The notes under the pieces: model-generated
Told to the model about the DNA's origin: nothing
What the model saw: the letters and a program-made list of their open reading frames with translations, nothing else
The model's database searches: none
Shown: piece by piece, positions 37,988 to 48,536 of the stretch
Position numbering within the stretch: the first letter of the stretch is position 1
Layout: the number at the start of each line of letters is the position of its first letter
Made by a program: the position numbers and the translations under genes
Assembly: GCF_000026005.1 (NCBI RefSeq)
Contig: NC_005295.2
Location: 682,001 to 746,000, forward strand
Reading direction: 5' to 3'
Length of the DNA: 64,000 nucleotides
Source: Ehrlichia ruminantium str. Welgevonden
Lineage (GTDB): Bacteria; Pseudomonadota; Alphaproteobacteria; Rickettsiales; Anaplasmataceae

Positions 37988-39568
37988 GTGGATATTTATA
38001 TGTTGATCACAGCTAGGCTACGTTATGCTATAATGTTTATGGTAAAATTGGCTCATGGTCTTTGTACGCAACAAAATAAGTTGCAACCAGTAAGAATGTC
38101 ATATATTGCAAGTAATCAATCTTTATCTGAAGGATATCTTGAACAGGTAATTGTTCAATTAAAGAAAAAAGGGCTTATTAATGCTACAAAAGGTCCAGGT
38201 GGTGGTTATTCACTAAGTATTGCTCCTCATTTAATTACACTTAGTCTTATACTTGAATCAATAGGCGAAAATATTAAAATTACAAGATGCGAAAATAACA
38301 GTCCAGGTTGTCTATCGAATAATAATAGATGTGTAACTCACAAATTATGGGATGATATAGGAAATTATATAAAAGATTATTTAAATAATATTTCACTAGA
38401 GGATATAGTAAATAATAATTTTAAGTCAAATATAGCACTACATAAAGATGATAAACCATATATATATGCTGATTACAATTCAACATCTACGATACTACCT
38501 GAAGTAAAATATCAATTAAATAATTTATCCTATATAAAATTATATAATCCATCTTCAATACATAAACTAGGTCAAAAAACAAGAAGTATAATAGAAGAGG
38601 CAAGAAACATAGCTATTAAGCAACTAAATGCACAATATTATGATGTAGTTTTTACATCCTCTGGTACAGAAGCAAACAATTTAGTCATCAATAGTACATC
38701 AGACTACAAACATTTAATCTCTTCTACAGAACATCTATCTATTATAAAATGTGCTACTAATGCAGAATTAATACCTGTTGATTCTAATGGAATAATATGT
38801 CTAAATGCATTGAGTAGTCTTTTACATAAGTTTAAAGATGACAAAATACTAGTGTCAGTAATGACAGCAAACAATGAAACTGGTGCTATTCAACCAATAA
38901 AAAAAATTGTAGAACTATCACATAAATTTGGAGCATTAGTACACACAGATGCCATACAAGCGTGTGGAAAAATCCATATAGATATTGAAGATTTAGGAGT
39001 TGATTTGTTAACAATATCATCACATAAACTTGGCAGCATTGCTGGAGCAGGAGTGTTATTCTTTAATAGCAAAAAGATAAAGATAAAACCTATGATAATT
39101 GGTGGACATCAAGAGAAAGGATTAAGAGCAGGGACTGAAAATGTTTTAGCGATATACTTATTATCTATATCACTTAGTAATTTATATAAATCTATAACAA
39201 AGATGCTTCTTGTTGAAAAATTAAGAAATAAATTGGAAAATGAAATATTATCTTTAGTTCCTGACGCTCAAATATTTAGTAGAAATGTCGAGAGACTACC
39301 AAATACTAGTTGTATTTCAATGCCAAATGTAAATAGTGAGATTCAAGTAATAAGCTTTGACATAAAAAATATTGCAGTAGGTAATGGGTCTGCATGTTCC
39401 ACAGGAGTAGTAGAACCATCTCATGTGTTATCTGCAATGGGAGTAAATCAGGAGATTGCAAATAATTCAATAAGGATTAGCTTAAGTCCTGACACTACAG
39501 ATGAGCATATAAGAACTATAGTAAACTGTTGGTACGAAATATATACACATAATCAAGTGCATAAATGA
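37988..39568 (+). CDS. IscR (Rrf2)-cysteine desulfurase fusion protein
   Basis: The 526-residue protein joins an Rrf2 regulator (1-155) to a class V aminotransferase (157-526). The regulator has the winged helix and cluster ligands Cys101, Cys108, Cys115, His118. The enzyme part has YADYNSTST, SSGTEANNLVI, TDAIQACGKI, the PLP lysine Lys347 in SSHKLG and the active Cys470 in NGSACSTGV, so it looks catalytically complete. A full IscS follows 71 bp later, making this a second desulfurase. Start is GTG at 37988. I recall that Anaplasmataceae carry such an Rrf2/aminotransferase V fusion. It may sense cluster or sulfur status and regulate the operon behind it. Confidence 0.9.
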   Translation: MDIYMLITARLRYAIMFMVKLAHGLCTQQNKLQPVRMSYIASNQSLSEGYLEQVIVQLKKKGLINATKGPGGGYSLSIAPHLITLSLILESIGENIKITRCENNSPGCLSNNNRCVTHKLWDDIGNYIKDYLNNISLEDIVNNNFKSNIALHKDDKPYIYADYNSTSTILPEVKYQLNNLSYIKLYNPSSIHKLGQKTRSIIEEARNIAIKQLNAQYYDVVFTSSGTEANNLVINSTSDYKHLISSTEHLSIIKCATNAELIPVDSNGIICLNALSSLLHKFKDDKILVSVMTANNETGAIQPIKKIVELSHKFGALVHTDAIQACGKIHIDIEDLGVDLLTISSHKLGSIAGAGVLFFNSKKIKIKPMIIGGHQEKGLRAGTENVLAIYLLSISLSNLYKSITKMLLVEKLRNKLENEILSLVPDAQIFSRNVERLPNTSCISMPNVNSEIQVISFDIKNIAVGNGSACSTGVVEPSHVLSAMGVNQEIANNSIRISLSPDTTDEHIRTIVNCWYEIYTHNQVHK

Positions 39569-39639
39569 AATTAGGTGTAAAATGATGCAAAAATTAGAAG
39601 ATTACTATATCATTAACGATATCAAAGACAGGTTATAAC

Positions 39640-40881
39640 ATGGAAAAAATAAAAGATATACAACGACATATTAATCTACCTATATTTCTTGATTATCAAT
39701 CCACAACTAAAACGGATAGTAGAGTCTTAGATGCTATGATTCCATATTTTCAAGAGTTTTCTAATCCTCATTCACGTAGTCATTGTTTTGGATGGAAAGC
39801 TGAGTCGGCTGTTGAATTAGCACGAGAAAGAATTGCATCTTTAATAAATGCTGAAAGTAAAGAAGTAATATTCACTTCTGGTGCTACAGAATCAAATAAT
39901 TTGGCAATCAAAGGTGTAGCAAACTTTTATAAAAGTAAAGGAAATCACATTATTACAGTACGTACAGAGCATAAATGTGTTTTAGATTCATGTCGCCATT
40001 TAGAAACAGAAGGATTTGATGTTACTTACTTAGATGTACAAAAAAATGGTATTTTAGATCTTAATTTATTAAAATCAGCTATAACTGATAAGACTATATT
40101 GGTATCGGTTATGATGGTGAACAATGAAATTGGTGTCATTCAACCAATAGAGGAAATAGGAAAAATTTGTCATAATCATGGAGTATTCTTTCATACTGAT
40201 GCAGCTCAAGCATTTGGTAAAATACCAATAGATGTAAACAAAATGAATATAGATTTGCTTAGTATATCAGGACATAAAATATATGCTCCAATGGGAATAG
40301 GGGCATTATATGTACGTAAACGTCAACCAAGAATACGACTTACTCCTATAATAAATGGTGGTGGACAAGAACGTGGTATGAGATCTGGAACCATACCTAC
40401 TCCATTAGCAGTAGGTTTAGGTGAAGCAGCATATATAGCTCAGGAAGTAATGGAAGATGAAGCCATTAGGATAAAAGAATTACGTGATATTTTATATAGT
40501 GAAATAAAAAAACATTTACCCTATGTAATACTGAATGGTGATTATGAACAACGTATAGCAGGAAATTTAAATTTAAGTTTTCCATATGTAGAAGGAGAAT
40601 CTATTATTATGGCGATTAACAACTTAGCAGTAAGTTCAGGATCTGCTTGTACATCTGCTTCACTAGAACCATCTTATGTTTTACGTGCGTTAAATATAGA
40701 TAAGGATTTAGAACACTCATCTATTAGATTTGGAATAGGTAGGTTTACTACAAAAGCAGAAATTTTATATGCAGCGGATCTTATTGTAAATAGCATAAAG
40801 AGGTTGCGTGAGATGAGTCCTTTATGGGAAATGGTACAAGAAGGTATAAATCTTAATGAAATTAAGTGGGATGTGCATTAA
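39640..40881 (+). CDS. iscS: Cysteine desulfurase IscS
   Basis: IscS takes sulfur from cysteine for iron-sulfur assembly and tRNA thiolation. The 413-residue product has [37 protein letters not shown] lysine Lys213 in SGHKIYAP and Cys337 in [17 protein letters not shown], all typical of the IscS branch. It has an extended, standard C-terminus ending EIKWDVH-like. It is followed by iscU after 34 bp. Confidence 0.97.
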   Translation: MEKIKDIQRHINLPIFLDYQSTTKTDSRVLDAMIPYFQEFSNPHSRSHCFGWKAESAVELARERIASLINAESKEVIFTSGATESNNLAIKGVANFYKSKGNHIITVRTEHKCVLDSCRHLETEGFDVTYLDVQKNGILDLNLLKSAITDKTILVSVMMVNNEIGVIQPIEEIGKICHNHGVFFHTDAAQAFGKIPIDVNKMNIDLLSISGHKIYAPMGIGALYVRKRQPRIRLTPIINGGGQERGMRSGTIPTPLAVGLGEAAYIAQEVMEDEAIRIKELRDILYSEIKKHLPYVILNGDYEQRIAGNLNLSFPYVEGESIIMAINNLAVSSGSACTSASLEPSYVLRALNIDKDLEHSSIRFGIGRFTTKAEILYAADLIVNSIKRLREMSPLWEMVQEGINLNEIKWDVH

Positions 40882-40915
40882 TTTTTATTGTATTTGATAA
40901 TTATGAGGTATTTAT

Positions 40916-41329
40916 ATGAGTTACAGTGAATCTCTTCTAGAACATTATAAGAATCCTAAAAATGTTGGTACTTTACCTAAAGAGGATTACAATGTAGGTA
41001 CTGGCTTAGTGGGAGCTCCTAGCTGTGGTGATGTAATGAAGTTACAGATTAAAGTAGATGATAATGGAAAAATTATAGATGCAAAGTTTAAAACTTTTGG
41101 ATGTGGTGCTGCAATTGCAGCTAGTTCACTAGCTACTGAGTTAATTAAAGGTAAAACAGTAGATGAGGCACATGAGTTGAAAAATACAGTATTGGCAAAA
41201 GAATTAAGTTTACCCCCAGTGAAAATACATTGTTCATTACTTGCAGAAGATGCTGTAAAAGCAGCTATAAATGACTATCATATGAAACAAGCAAACAAAA
41301 AAAATGCTACTAAAAATCCTAATGAATAA
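40916..41329 (+). CDS. iscU: Iron-sulfur cluster scaffold IscU
   Basis: IscU is the scaffold on which clusters are built from IscS sulfur. The 137-residue protein has the three cluster cysteines Cys37 (GAPSCGD), Cys63 (TFGCGAAIAASS) and Cys106 (IHCSLLAEDAV), the assisting Asp39 and the LPPVKIH motif recognised by HscA. A GAGG ribosome binding site precedes the ATG. It ends in a lysine/asparagine-rich tail. Confidence 0.97.
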   Translation: MSYSESLLEHYKNPKNVGTLPKEDYNVGTGLVGAPSCGDVMKLQIKVDDNGKIIDAKFKTFGCGAAIAASSLATELIKGKTVDEAHELKNTVLAKELSLPPVKIHCSLLAEDAVKAAINDYHMKQANKKNATKNPNE

Positions 41330-41341
41330 TACAGCAATAAT

Positions 41342-41791
41342 ATGCAATCAGGTTTATCTATGGATAAAGAAGTGTTGATACCACATAATAATCAAGAGAA
41401 TACATGTGATTCACAGATAAAGTATTTTATAAACAGTAGTTTCACAGATAAGTCTCCTATTATCATAACGGAAAATGCTATTAAAAAAATTAAGGAACTC
41501 ATTGATAAGAAAAAAGATTCTGTCATTGGGATTAGAATAATGGTAGCGCAAAAAGGATGTTTTGGTTTTAAGTATAATATAGAATATGCATATGATATCA
41601 AAATGTTAGATGTACAAATTCAAGTAAAATATCAAAATCAAAATTTTATAATTTTGATTGATCCAAAAGCTATGATGTTTATTAATGGAACAGAAATGGA
41701 TCATGTAGAAAATAAAATATCTTCTGGCTTTGTATTCAAAAATCCAAATGAAAAAGGAAGATGTGGTTGTGGAGAAAGTTTTTATGTATAA
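41342..41791 (+). CDS. iscA: A-type iron-sulfur carrier IscA
   Basis: The product carries clusters or iron to target proteins. The core begins at about residue 38 with ITENAIKKIKELID and keeps the three cysteines: KGCFGFKYNIEY and GRCGCGESF near the C-terminus. A 37-residue N-terminal extension, or an internal start, makes it longer (149) than the 107 residues of E. coli IscA. The last 8 bp overlap the likely start of hscB. Confidence 0.92.
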   Translation: MQSGLSMDKEVLIPHNNQENTCDSQIKYFINSSFTDKSPIIITENAIKKIKELIDKKKDSVIGIRIMVAQKGCFGFKYNIEYAYDIKMLDVQIQVKYQNQNFIILIDPKAMMFINGTEMDHVENKISSGFVFKNPNEKGRCGCGESFYV

Positions 41792-42221
41792 GGACTATTT
41801 TTCATTATTCAAGTTAAACCAGAGTTTTTTTATTAATATACAAACATTAGAGAAGAATTATATAGCATTACAAAGTAAACATCACCCTGATTTGTTTTTT
41901 TTAAAATCTGAAAAAAAATTAGCATTAGACAATATAGCAGAAATAAACAAAGCATATCAAACTCTAAAATCGTCAATAACGAGAGCAGAATACTTATTAG
42001 AAATAAAAAGAGTTATTGCTAATACAGATGATGTAAACAACATAATAAAAGAAGTATTTACACTTAGTGAGCTAGATGATGCTGATATTCAATATCATAT
42101 ACTATTGTGTACAAAAGCTATGGAAAATGCTTTTCTTATGGAAGATTTTAAAGAAGCTGCTAAGCAACTTACGAAATTGAAATATATAAAGAAAATACAA
42201 GAAGATAGGGGTATTAGTTAA
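41784..42221 (+). CDS. hscB: Co-chaperone HscB
   Basis: HscB is the J-domain partner that brings IscU to HscA. The J-domain shows DYFSLFKLNQSF at the start and the HPD triad in SKHHPDLF, followed by the NKAYQTLKS helix; the C-terminal helices bind IscU. The ATG at 41784 lies within the end of iscA and has GGAG (41771-41774) upstream, giving 145 residues; the frame extends further upstream to 41730 but that part does not fit the family. The stop (42219-42221) overlaps the hscA ATG by one base. Confidence 0.92.
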   Translation: MYKDYFSLFKLNQSFFINIQTLEKNYIALQSKHHPDLFFLKSEKKLALDNIAEINKAYQTLKSSITRAEYLLEIKRVIANTDDVNNIIKEVFTLSELDDADIQYHILLCTKAMENAFLMEDFKEAAKQLTKLKYIKKIQEDRGIS

Positions 42222-44071
42222 TGAAATTAATTAATATAACAGAACCACAAGAAAAACGCATATCCATAGCATTTGGAATAGATCTAGGTACTACTAATTC
42301 TTTGATATCTATGGTAGATGATAATGGTCAGATTATTATATTTAAAGATCAGAATGGTAATTCTCTTATTCCATCAATTGTTAGCTATCTTGATGATCAT
42401 AGAGTAGAAGTTGGTAAAAATCACAATGATGATAAAAGTTGTACTATTTCTTCAGTAAAACGCCTAATGGGAAAATCTATTGAAGATATTAAACAATCAG
42501 ACCTATTATTTAATATAGCTAATACAAAAGACAATATATACATTAGAAAACAAGATAATACATATGTTACTCCAGTTGAAGTGTCAGCGGAAATTCTGAA
42601 AAAATTATGCCAAATTGTAAAAAATAGCAGTAACTTGGATGTAAAAAAAGTTGTCATAACAGTACCTGCGTATTTTGATGAAGTAGCAAGAAAAGCTACA
42701 AAAAATGCTGCAAAACTTGCTAATCTTGAAGTACTACGTTTATTAAATGAACCAACTGCTGCAGCATTAGCATATGGAATCGAGAAATCAGAACATGATA
42801 CTATATGTATGATATATGATTTAGGAGGAGGAACATTTGATGTCTCAATATTAAAGTTACACGATGGAGTATTTCAAGTTTTAGCAACTGGTGGTAATAC
42901 AAATCTAGGTGGAGATGATATAGATTACTTATTTGCAAAATTTATATACCAAAAATATCAGACAAAATCACATATTAAACTTACAGATTTCAATAAAGAA
43001 ATACTTAAGGAGTTAATTGATGATGTAAGATATGCTAAAGAATATCTAAGTGATCATCATAGTGGAACTTTCATTTTTAAAATCAGAGGTAAGGATTTTT
43101 TGTGCAAAGTTACTAGAAATGAATTAAATAATATAGTATTAGGGTTAGTAAAAGAAACATTAGATATTGTACATTCAACAATTAGTAGTATTAGCCTCCT
43201 TCACAAGGATATTAAAAAAGTAATACTAGTGGGTGGTGCTACTAAAATGCCTATAATAAAAGACATGTTAAACAATCTATTCCATAACAGAGTATTTTGT
43301 GATGTAGATCCAGAAAAAATAGTCGCTGTTGGAGCAGCTTTACAAGCACATTATTTATTGAATCCAGATATAAAAAACAATCTACTTATAGATACTTTAC
43401 CATTATCATTAGGGATTGAAACAATAGGCGGCATTGTAGAAAAAATTATACCAAGAAATACACCTATACCTGCATTTGCTACACAAGAATTTACCACATA
43501 TGTAGATGGACAGAATGCAATACAAATTCATGTATGTCAAGGAGAACGGGAAATTATAGAACACAATAAATCTTTGGCTAAATTTGATTTAAAAGGGATA
43601 CCTCCATTACCTGCAGGTTCTGCAAAAATTCAAGTAGAATTTCAGGTAGATATGGATGGATTATTAACTGTTTCAGCACAAGAAAAATTGACAGGAATAA
43701 AACAATCTGTAAGTATTAATAATACATTAAAGTTAGATCAAAAAGAAATAGAAGAAAACGTTATGGAATCTGTTAAAAATTTTAACAGTGATATGGATGC
43801 ACGTTTGTTAGCTGAACAAAAAATTGAGGGACAAAGGATTATATCCATAATAAAGAAAGCACTTATTGAGGATAAAGATTTGATATCAACATCAGAATTA
43901 ATGATACTTAATAAAACACTAGAAGATGCAGAAAAAGTATTATTAACTGGTCAGAGTGATCAAATTAAAGATGCTATTAATCATGTTGAATTACAAGCAT
44001 CTAATTTTATAAAAAAACGGATGGATTTTTACTTAAAAAAATCTATTGATAACTATAATATTAGCAGTTAA
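42221..44071 (+). CDS. hscA: Hsp70-type chaperone HscA
   Basis: HscA is the specialised Hsp70 that releases clusters from IscU. The 616-residue protein has the ATPase signatures FGIDLGTTNSLIS, YDLGGGTFDVSIL and VILVGGATKMPIIKDM, and the peptide-binding domain (DTLPLSLGIETIGG, QEFTTYVDGQNAIQIHV). Length suits HscA rather than the longer DnaK, and its place between hscB and fdx confirms it. It overlaps hscB by one base. Confidence 0.96.
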   Translation: MKLINITEPQEKRISIAFGIDLGTTNSLISMVDDNGQIIIFKDQNGNSLIPSIVSYLDDHRVEVGKNHNDDKSCTISSVKRLMGKSIEDIKQSDLLFNIANTKDNIYIRKQDNTYVTPVEVSAEILKKLCQIVKNSSNLDVKKVVITVPAYFDEVARKATKNAAKLANLEVLRLLNEPTAAALAYGIEKSEHDTICMIYDLGGGTFDVSILKLHDGVFQVLATGGNTNLGGDDIDYLFAKFIYQKYQTKSHIKLTDFNKEILKELIDDVRYAKEYLSDHHSGTFIFKIRGKDFLCKVTRNELNNIVLGLVKETLDIVHSTISSISLLHKDIKKVILVGGATKMPIIKDMLNNLFHNRVFCDVDPEKIVAVGAALQAHYLLNPDIKNNLLIDTLPLSLGIETIGGIVEKIIPRNTPIPAFATQEFTTYVDGQNAIQIHVCQGEREIIEHNKSLAKFDLKGIPPLPAGSAKIQVEFQVDMDGLLTVSAQEKLTGIKQSVSINNTLKLDQKEIEENVMESVKNFNSDMDARLLAEQKIEGQRIISIIKKALIEDKDLISTSELMILNKTLEDAEKVLLTGQSDQIKDAINHVELQASNFIKKRMDFYLKKSIDNYNISS

Positions 44072-44099
44072 ATAAGTATAATGATATTGGAGATATGCT

Positions 44100-44468
44100 G
44101 TGCCATTAATAACATTTATTTTACCAGATGGAACTAGAAAGACATATGAAGCTTATGATGGAGAAACTCTATTAAGTCTAGCACATAGAAATAACGTAGA
44201 TTTAGAAGGTGCATGTGAAGGTTCTTTAGCATGTTCTACATGTCACGTGATAATTGATCCAAGTTGGTATAACATTGTTGAACAACATAATGAAATTTCT
44301 GATGAAGAAAACGATATGCTGGATTTAGCTTTTGGTTTAACAGATACTTCACGTCTTGGATGTCAAATTATTTTAACAAAAGAACTTGATGGATTATGTG
44401 TAATATTACCAAGTGAAACTCGTAATATCTCTTTTACAAAAAACAATAGCGAAGTTGTAAGTACATGA
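44100..44468 (+). CDS. fdx: ISC-type [2Fe-2S] ferredoxin
   Basis: This adrenodoxin-like ferredoxin feeds electrons to cluster assembly. The 122-residue product has ligands Cys39, Cys45 and Cys48 ([14 protein letters not shown]) and Cys88 (SRLGCQI). The start is GTG at 44100 with TTGGAGAT in front. The stop overlaps the following ATG by 4 bp. Confidence 0.96.
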   Translation: MPLITFILPDGTRKTYEAYDGETLLSLAHRNNVDLEGACEGSLACSTCHVIIDPSWYNIVEQHNEISDEENDMLDLAFGLTDTSRLGCQIILTKELDGLCVILPSETRNISFTKNNSEVVST

Positions 44469-45535
44469 AATATTTTAATAAAAAGTTAATAGTGATATTA
44501 TTAATTATCATATCACTTTCCTCTCTATATACTGGTCTTTGGTTTGTTGTAGCAACTCAAGTAAAAGCTACTGTCTCGAAAGCTTTTCATCATGTTTCTG
44601 CAACATACGGTGATATACAGATTATAGGATTTCCTTTTACTCCTTATGTTAGCATATCAGATTTTAAAATTAATGCATCTTCAATAAACATACTCGCTCA
44701 TTCATTATCAGTAAAATATAGCATATTAAATAACGAATTAGAATTCTTAACGTTAGACGGTGAACTTAAGATAGAGAATAAAACAAAAATTACAAAGAGT
44801 GATCCTATAAATATAGCAAATTGTAAATTTAACCACGGTTTAAAAGTATTAATTCAACCATCTGAAAATCTATTATTTATGTTATTTAAAGATAAAAGTA
44901 CAAAAAAGTTGTATTTTAAATCTATTAAGTATCATGATAGTGGTATTAGTTGTAATAATAAAAGTAATATAGGAAAAAATTCTTTCTTTATAGAAAGTAA
45001 TGAATCTAAAGCTTTAAATGATTTTATAACAAAACTACAATATAAAATAAATGCTGATATTATTACTGATACTGGTGACAATACCATCAATGCAACTATA
45101 AATAACAGTATTATAACACTAATGATGACGGATGTTGATTTTAAACAAGTAGATGCTGATATAGAACATATAGATTTAAAATTTAAAAACTCATCAGTCA
45201 ATATAAATGGAAGACTGTCAATTCCCCTTTCTCTAGATAATAAAGTCGTTGATGAGGGAAAGTTAATTATAAAAATGAGTAATTATCAAGATGCTATTAG
45301 ACAATTAATTGAACTATTTTATACTAAAGTAACAGATAAAGAGCAGCTCTCATCTGTTTTAAGTAAGTATATATATGATGAAATTTCTGATATAAAAGAC
45401 AGTAACAACATCACATTATTAGTACATGAGAAAAAAGATCCTTTTAACGTATTTATTGGTAAGATTTCTTACAAGGATTTTATCAATAAAATCAAATCTA
45501 TTATCAATGTAGATAATCATGCGTCTGATAAGTAA
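44465..45535 (+). CDS. DUF2125 family protein
   Basis: The 356-residue protein has an N-terminal membrane anchor or signal ([20 protein letters not shown], residues 8-27) followed by [14 protein letters not shown] and then [15 protein letters not shown]. The YTGLWF-VA pattern and GFPF block fit DUF2125, a family of periplasmic proteins in alphaproteobacteria of unknown role. The rest is beta-rich. It overlaps fdx by 4 bp and ccmH by about 17 bp, so it is at the end of the isc operon and coupled to a cytochrome c gene. Confidence 0.75.
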   Translation: MKYFNKKLIVILLIIISLSSLYTGLWFVVATQVKATVSKAFHHVSATYGDIQIIGFPFTPYVSISDFKINASSINILAHSLSVKYSILNNELEFLTLDGELKIENKTKITKSDPINIANCKFNHGLKVLIQPSENLLFMLFKDKSTKKLYFKSIKYHDSGISCNNKSNIGKNSFFIESNESKALNDFITKLQYKINADIITDTGDNTINATINNSIITLMMTDVDFKQVDADIEHIDLKFKNSSVNINGRLSIPLSLDNKVVDEGKLIIKMSNYQDAIRQLIELFYTKVTDKEQLSSVLSKYIYDEISDIKDSNNITLLVHEKKDPFNVFIGKISYKDFINKIKSIINVDNHASDK

Positions 45536-45938
45536 TAGTGTAATATTGATCATATCATTTATGGCAATTTTTTCATTTTCTTCTGCATATTCATTTTTAG
45601 TAGATGAAAAGTTAAAAAATTCTGAAATGGAGTTACGTGCTGTCAACTTATTTAAAATAACTAGATGTTTGATTTGTTCTGGAGAATCCATTTATGAATC
45701 ACAATCACAATTTTCTCACGATATGCGTATGTTAATAAGAAATTATATTAAAAATGGATATAATGATAACCAAATAATTACAGAATTGCGCCATCATTAT
45801 GGCAATCAAATTATTATCATACCACCATATGATTTATATGCATATTTTTTGTGGTTTTTACCAGTAATTATCTTTGGTTTAGGAATAATTTTAACTTTAA
45901 GGTTCATTTATATAAAGTGTAATGTTACAAAAATTTAA
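45519..45938 (+). CDS. ccmH: Cytochrome c maturation protein CcmH
   Basis: CcmH keeps apocytochrome c reduced for heme attachment. The 139-residue product has a signal or anchor at 4-24, the redox CxxC in TRCLICSGESIYES, an FSHDMRMLIRNYIKNGYND helix, HHYGNQIIIIPPYD and a C-terminal membrane helix (FLWFLPVIIFGLGIILTL). The CxxC context RCLIC replaces the usual RCPVC. It starts inside the DUF2125 gene. Confidence 0.9.
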   Translation: MRLISNSVILIISFMAIFSFSSAYSFLVDEKLKNSEMELRAVNLFKITRCLICSGESIYESQSQFSHDMRMLIRNYIKNGYNDNQIITELRHHYGNQIIIIPPYDLYAYFLWFLPVIIFGLGIILTLRFIYIKCNVTKI

Positions 45939-46814
45939 TATTAAGAAATTATCAGGTGATAAATAATCAGTTAGTTAGCATTGTTAAAGTAAATATTAAT
46001 TATATTTATTTTATACTATTTTTTAATATTATAGCAGATATATTGTCTAAAAATTATAAATTAGTACAATAATCTTATACTTTGTTATAAACAATGCTTC
46101 ATTATTTCACATGATTCTGGAATTAAATTAATATGGTATATGTCATTGTCTAATTACTTATAACAATTACCTAATTATTTTGATAACTGTCATCATTACT
46201 AATTGATATACTATGAATTGCAGTATTGGGTTTAATTGATTTATAGTGTTAAGTAATACAAATACATATTTTTTTTCAACATAGTACCTTTTAAAATAGT
46301 TTACTACTGCAATACATGTAGATAATCATTTAATACTGCTTTTTAATTTGACAAAATATAGTGTGTAAAACACTCTGGAAGGTATATATAATATTATCTA
46401 GTATATGTAAGATAATATTGCTGTATCGTGGTAATATATATAGTATTCTACTGAAGTTAACAAACTTTTTTGAACTTGCCTTGCTTAGATATTATTTTAA
46501 TAAAATGCATATCTATACTAATTTTACTTTTATCAATTCATAAGATAATTTCTTATCTATAATTTTATTATGCTCATAATACAGAAAATATCTACTATAA
46601 ACAAATATGTTATATGTAATACTTAGTATATTACTTTAATTAATTAAATGAAAACTATTATAGGATTATCAAATTAATATGATAAAAAACACCTAGCATA
46701 TATTTTATTTTCTATAATGGTTTCATAGTAAATTGCCATGCTTATATATTTTGCTACTTTAGGTGTTTTATGTTATAGATATGAGCTTTATAAGTTATAA
46801 AATTATGTATCATT
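45939..46814. other. 0.9-kb gap before lysS
   Basis: No gene supported. A long-range inverted pair ACACCTA (46690 region) and TAGGTGT (46761 region) frames about 70 bp upstream of lysS and might form a weak structure. Confidence 0.45.
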
Positions 46815-48353
46815 ATGATGGAACAATATAAATTTTGGCCGTTTCACGAAGCAGAAAAAATATTAAAGAGATTTGGAGAAAATCAGGAGATTATTTTTGA
46901 AACAGGATATGGACCATCAGGTCTTCCTCATATTGGTACTTTTGGAGAAGTATTACGTACTACAGCAATAATGAATGCACTAAAAAAGATATGTCCTCAT
47001 ATTGTAACGAAAATAGTAGTAATATCAGACGATATGGATGGGTTACGTAAAATTCCAGATAATGTTCCAAATCAAGATATGCTAAGTCATCACCTAGAAA
47101 AGCCTTTAACTATGATCCCTGATCCATTCTGTACTCATAGTAGCTATGGAAAACATATGAACATGCTATTATGTAAATTTCTTGATCTATTTAATTTTCA
47201 GTATGAGTTTAAAAGTGCAACAGAATGCTATCATAGTGGTATATATGATGAGAAGCTTCTTCTTCTATTAAAAAATTATGATAAGGTTATGAATATCATG
47301 CTTCCTACTTTAGGAAGTGAACGACAAAAAACTTATAGTCCATTCTTGCCAATATGTCATAAAACATCAAAAGTATTACAAGTACCTATTATTGATATCA
47401 ATACTGATACAGGTACAATTTCTTATAAAGATAACGATGGTAAGATTGTTGAAACTCCTGTAACAGGTGGGAAATGTAAATTGCAATGGAAACCAGATTG
47501 GGGAATGAGATGGTCTGCACTTAATATAAAATATGAAGCATATGGTAAAGATTTACAGCCATCTGCTGATATTTCTAGCAAAATATGTGAAATTTTAGGT
47601 AGTGAACCTCCAGTTTTATTTTGTTATGAATTATTTCTTGATAAAGATGGTAAAAAAATTTCTAAGTCTAAAGGTAATGGCATTTCAATAGAGGATTGGC
47701 TATCTTATGCTCCATCTGAAAGTTTAGCATTGTATATATTGCAAAACCCCAAAAAAGCAAAAAAACTATATTTTGATGTAATCCCACGTTCTATGGATGA
47801 TTACCTTGATTTAGTAGAGGATTATCACAAAAACCATAGTTGTGATAATCCTGTATGGCACATTCATAATGGGGATGTACCAATAATTAATACTGCTGGT
47901 CTGAGTTTCTCTCTGTTATTGAACTTAGCATCAGTGTGTAATGCTGAAAAGAGTGAAGTATTATGGGGATTTATTAAAAAATATAAATGTGATGATTCTG
48001 TGTTAAGTGATAGGATCTTGTCTCAATTAATAGATTTTTCTGTAAAATACTATCATGATTTTGTTAAGCCTAATAAAATTTATAAAATTCCAGATGACGA
48101 TGAAAAAATTATATTAGATGAATTAAAAAGTATACTTAGTGAATTTCCAGATAATATAACAGCCGAAGAAATACAAAATAATATATTCTCTTTAGGTAAA
48201 AAATATTTCTTTAACGATTTAAGGTCTTGGTTTAAACGTCTTTATGAGATTTTATTAGGTCAGAATCATGGTCCTAGACTTGGGTCTTTTATAAAATTAT
48301 ATGGAATAGATAATACTATAGAATTAATTAATCAAGCATTACAGAGACAATAA
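46815..48353 (+). CDS. lysS: Lysyl-tRNA synthetase, class I
   Basis: The enzyme charges tRNA-Lys. It is the class I, archaeal-like form used by many alphaproteobacteria and spirochaetes. Of 512 residues, GLPHIGTFGE at 37-46 carries the HIGH motif and KKISKSKGNG near 278-287 the KMSKS motif. Other landmarks are MDGLRKIPDN and GKCKLQWKPDWGMRW. Two Met codons start the frame; either may be used. It stands alone between deserts. Confidence 0.95.
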   Translation: MMEQYKFWPFHEAEKILKRFGENQEIIFETGYGPSGLPHIGTFGEVLRTTAIMNALKKICPHIVTKIVVISDDMDGLRKIPDNVPNQDMLSHHLEKPLTMIPDPFCTHSSYGKHMNMLLCKFLDLFNFQYEFKSATECYHSGIYDEKLLLLLKNYDKVMNIMLPTLGSERQKTYSPFLPICHKTSKVLQVPIIDINTDTGTISYKDNDGKIVETPVTGGKCKLQWKPDWGMRWSALNIKYEAYGKDLQPSADISSKICEILGSEPPVLFCYELFLDKDGKKISKSKGNGISIEDWLSYAPSESLALYILQNPKKAKKLYFDVIPRSMDDYLDLVEDYHKNHSCDNPVWHIHNGDVPIINTAGLSFSLLLNLASVCNAEKSEVLWGFIKKYKCDDSVLSDRILSQLIDFSVKYYHDFVKPNKIYKIPDDDEKIILDELKSILSEFPDNITAEEIQNNIFSLGKKYFFNDLRSWFKRLYEILLGQNHGPRLGSFIKLYGIDNTIELINQALQRQ

Positions 48354-48536
48354 TTAATTATTATATATTATTTAAATTTTTGCTTAATTTTTTATGTAGT
48401 AGTTAATAAAAAGATGCATATATACAAGTTTTGGGATTTTTAATAATAGTCTCACTAAATAGAAATTTTTATATTATAAAAGCAATATTATTTTTAATAA
48501 CATCAGAAATTATACCTTCAAGAAGGGTAACTCTTC

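Larger units (their letters stand above)
37891..38452 (+). repeat. Right arm of the 562-bp iscR inverted repeat
   Basis: It is the counterpart of 36146-36707. Differences seen by eye include G/A at the operator flank (GTTGTTG against GTTATTG) and one non-synonymous base in codon 7. Near identity over coding and non-coding parts implies recent duplication or ongoing conversion. Confidence 0.93.

Noticed and set aside
46361-46543. Plus-strand frame upstream of lysS
   Set aside because: No start signal, no coding composition.
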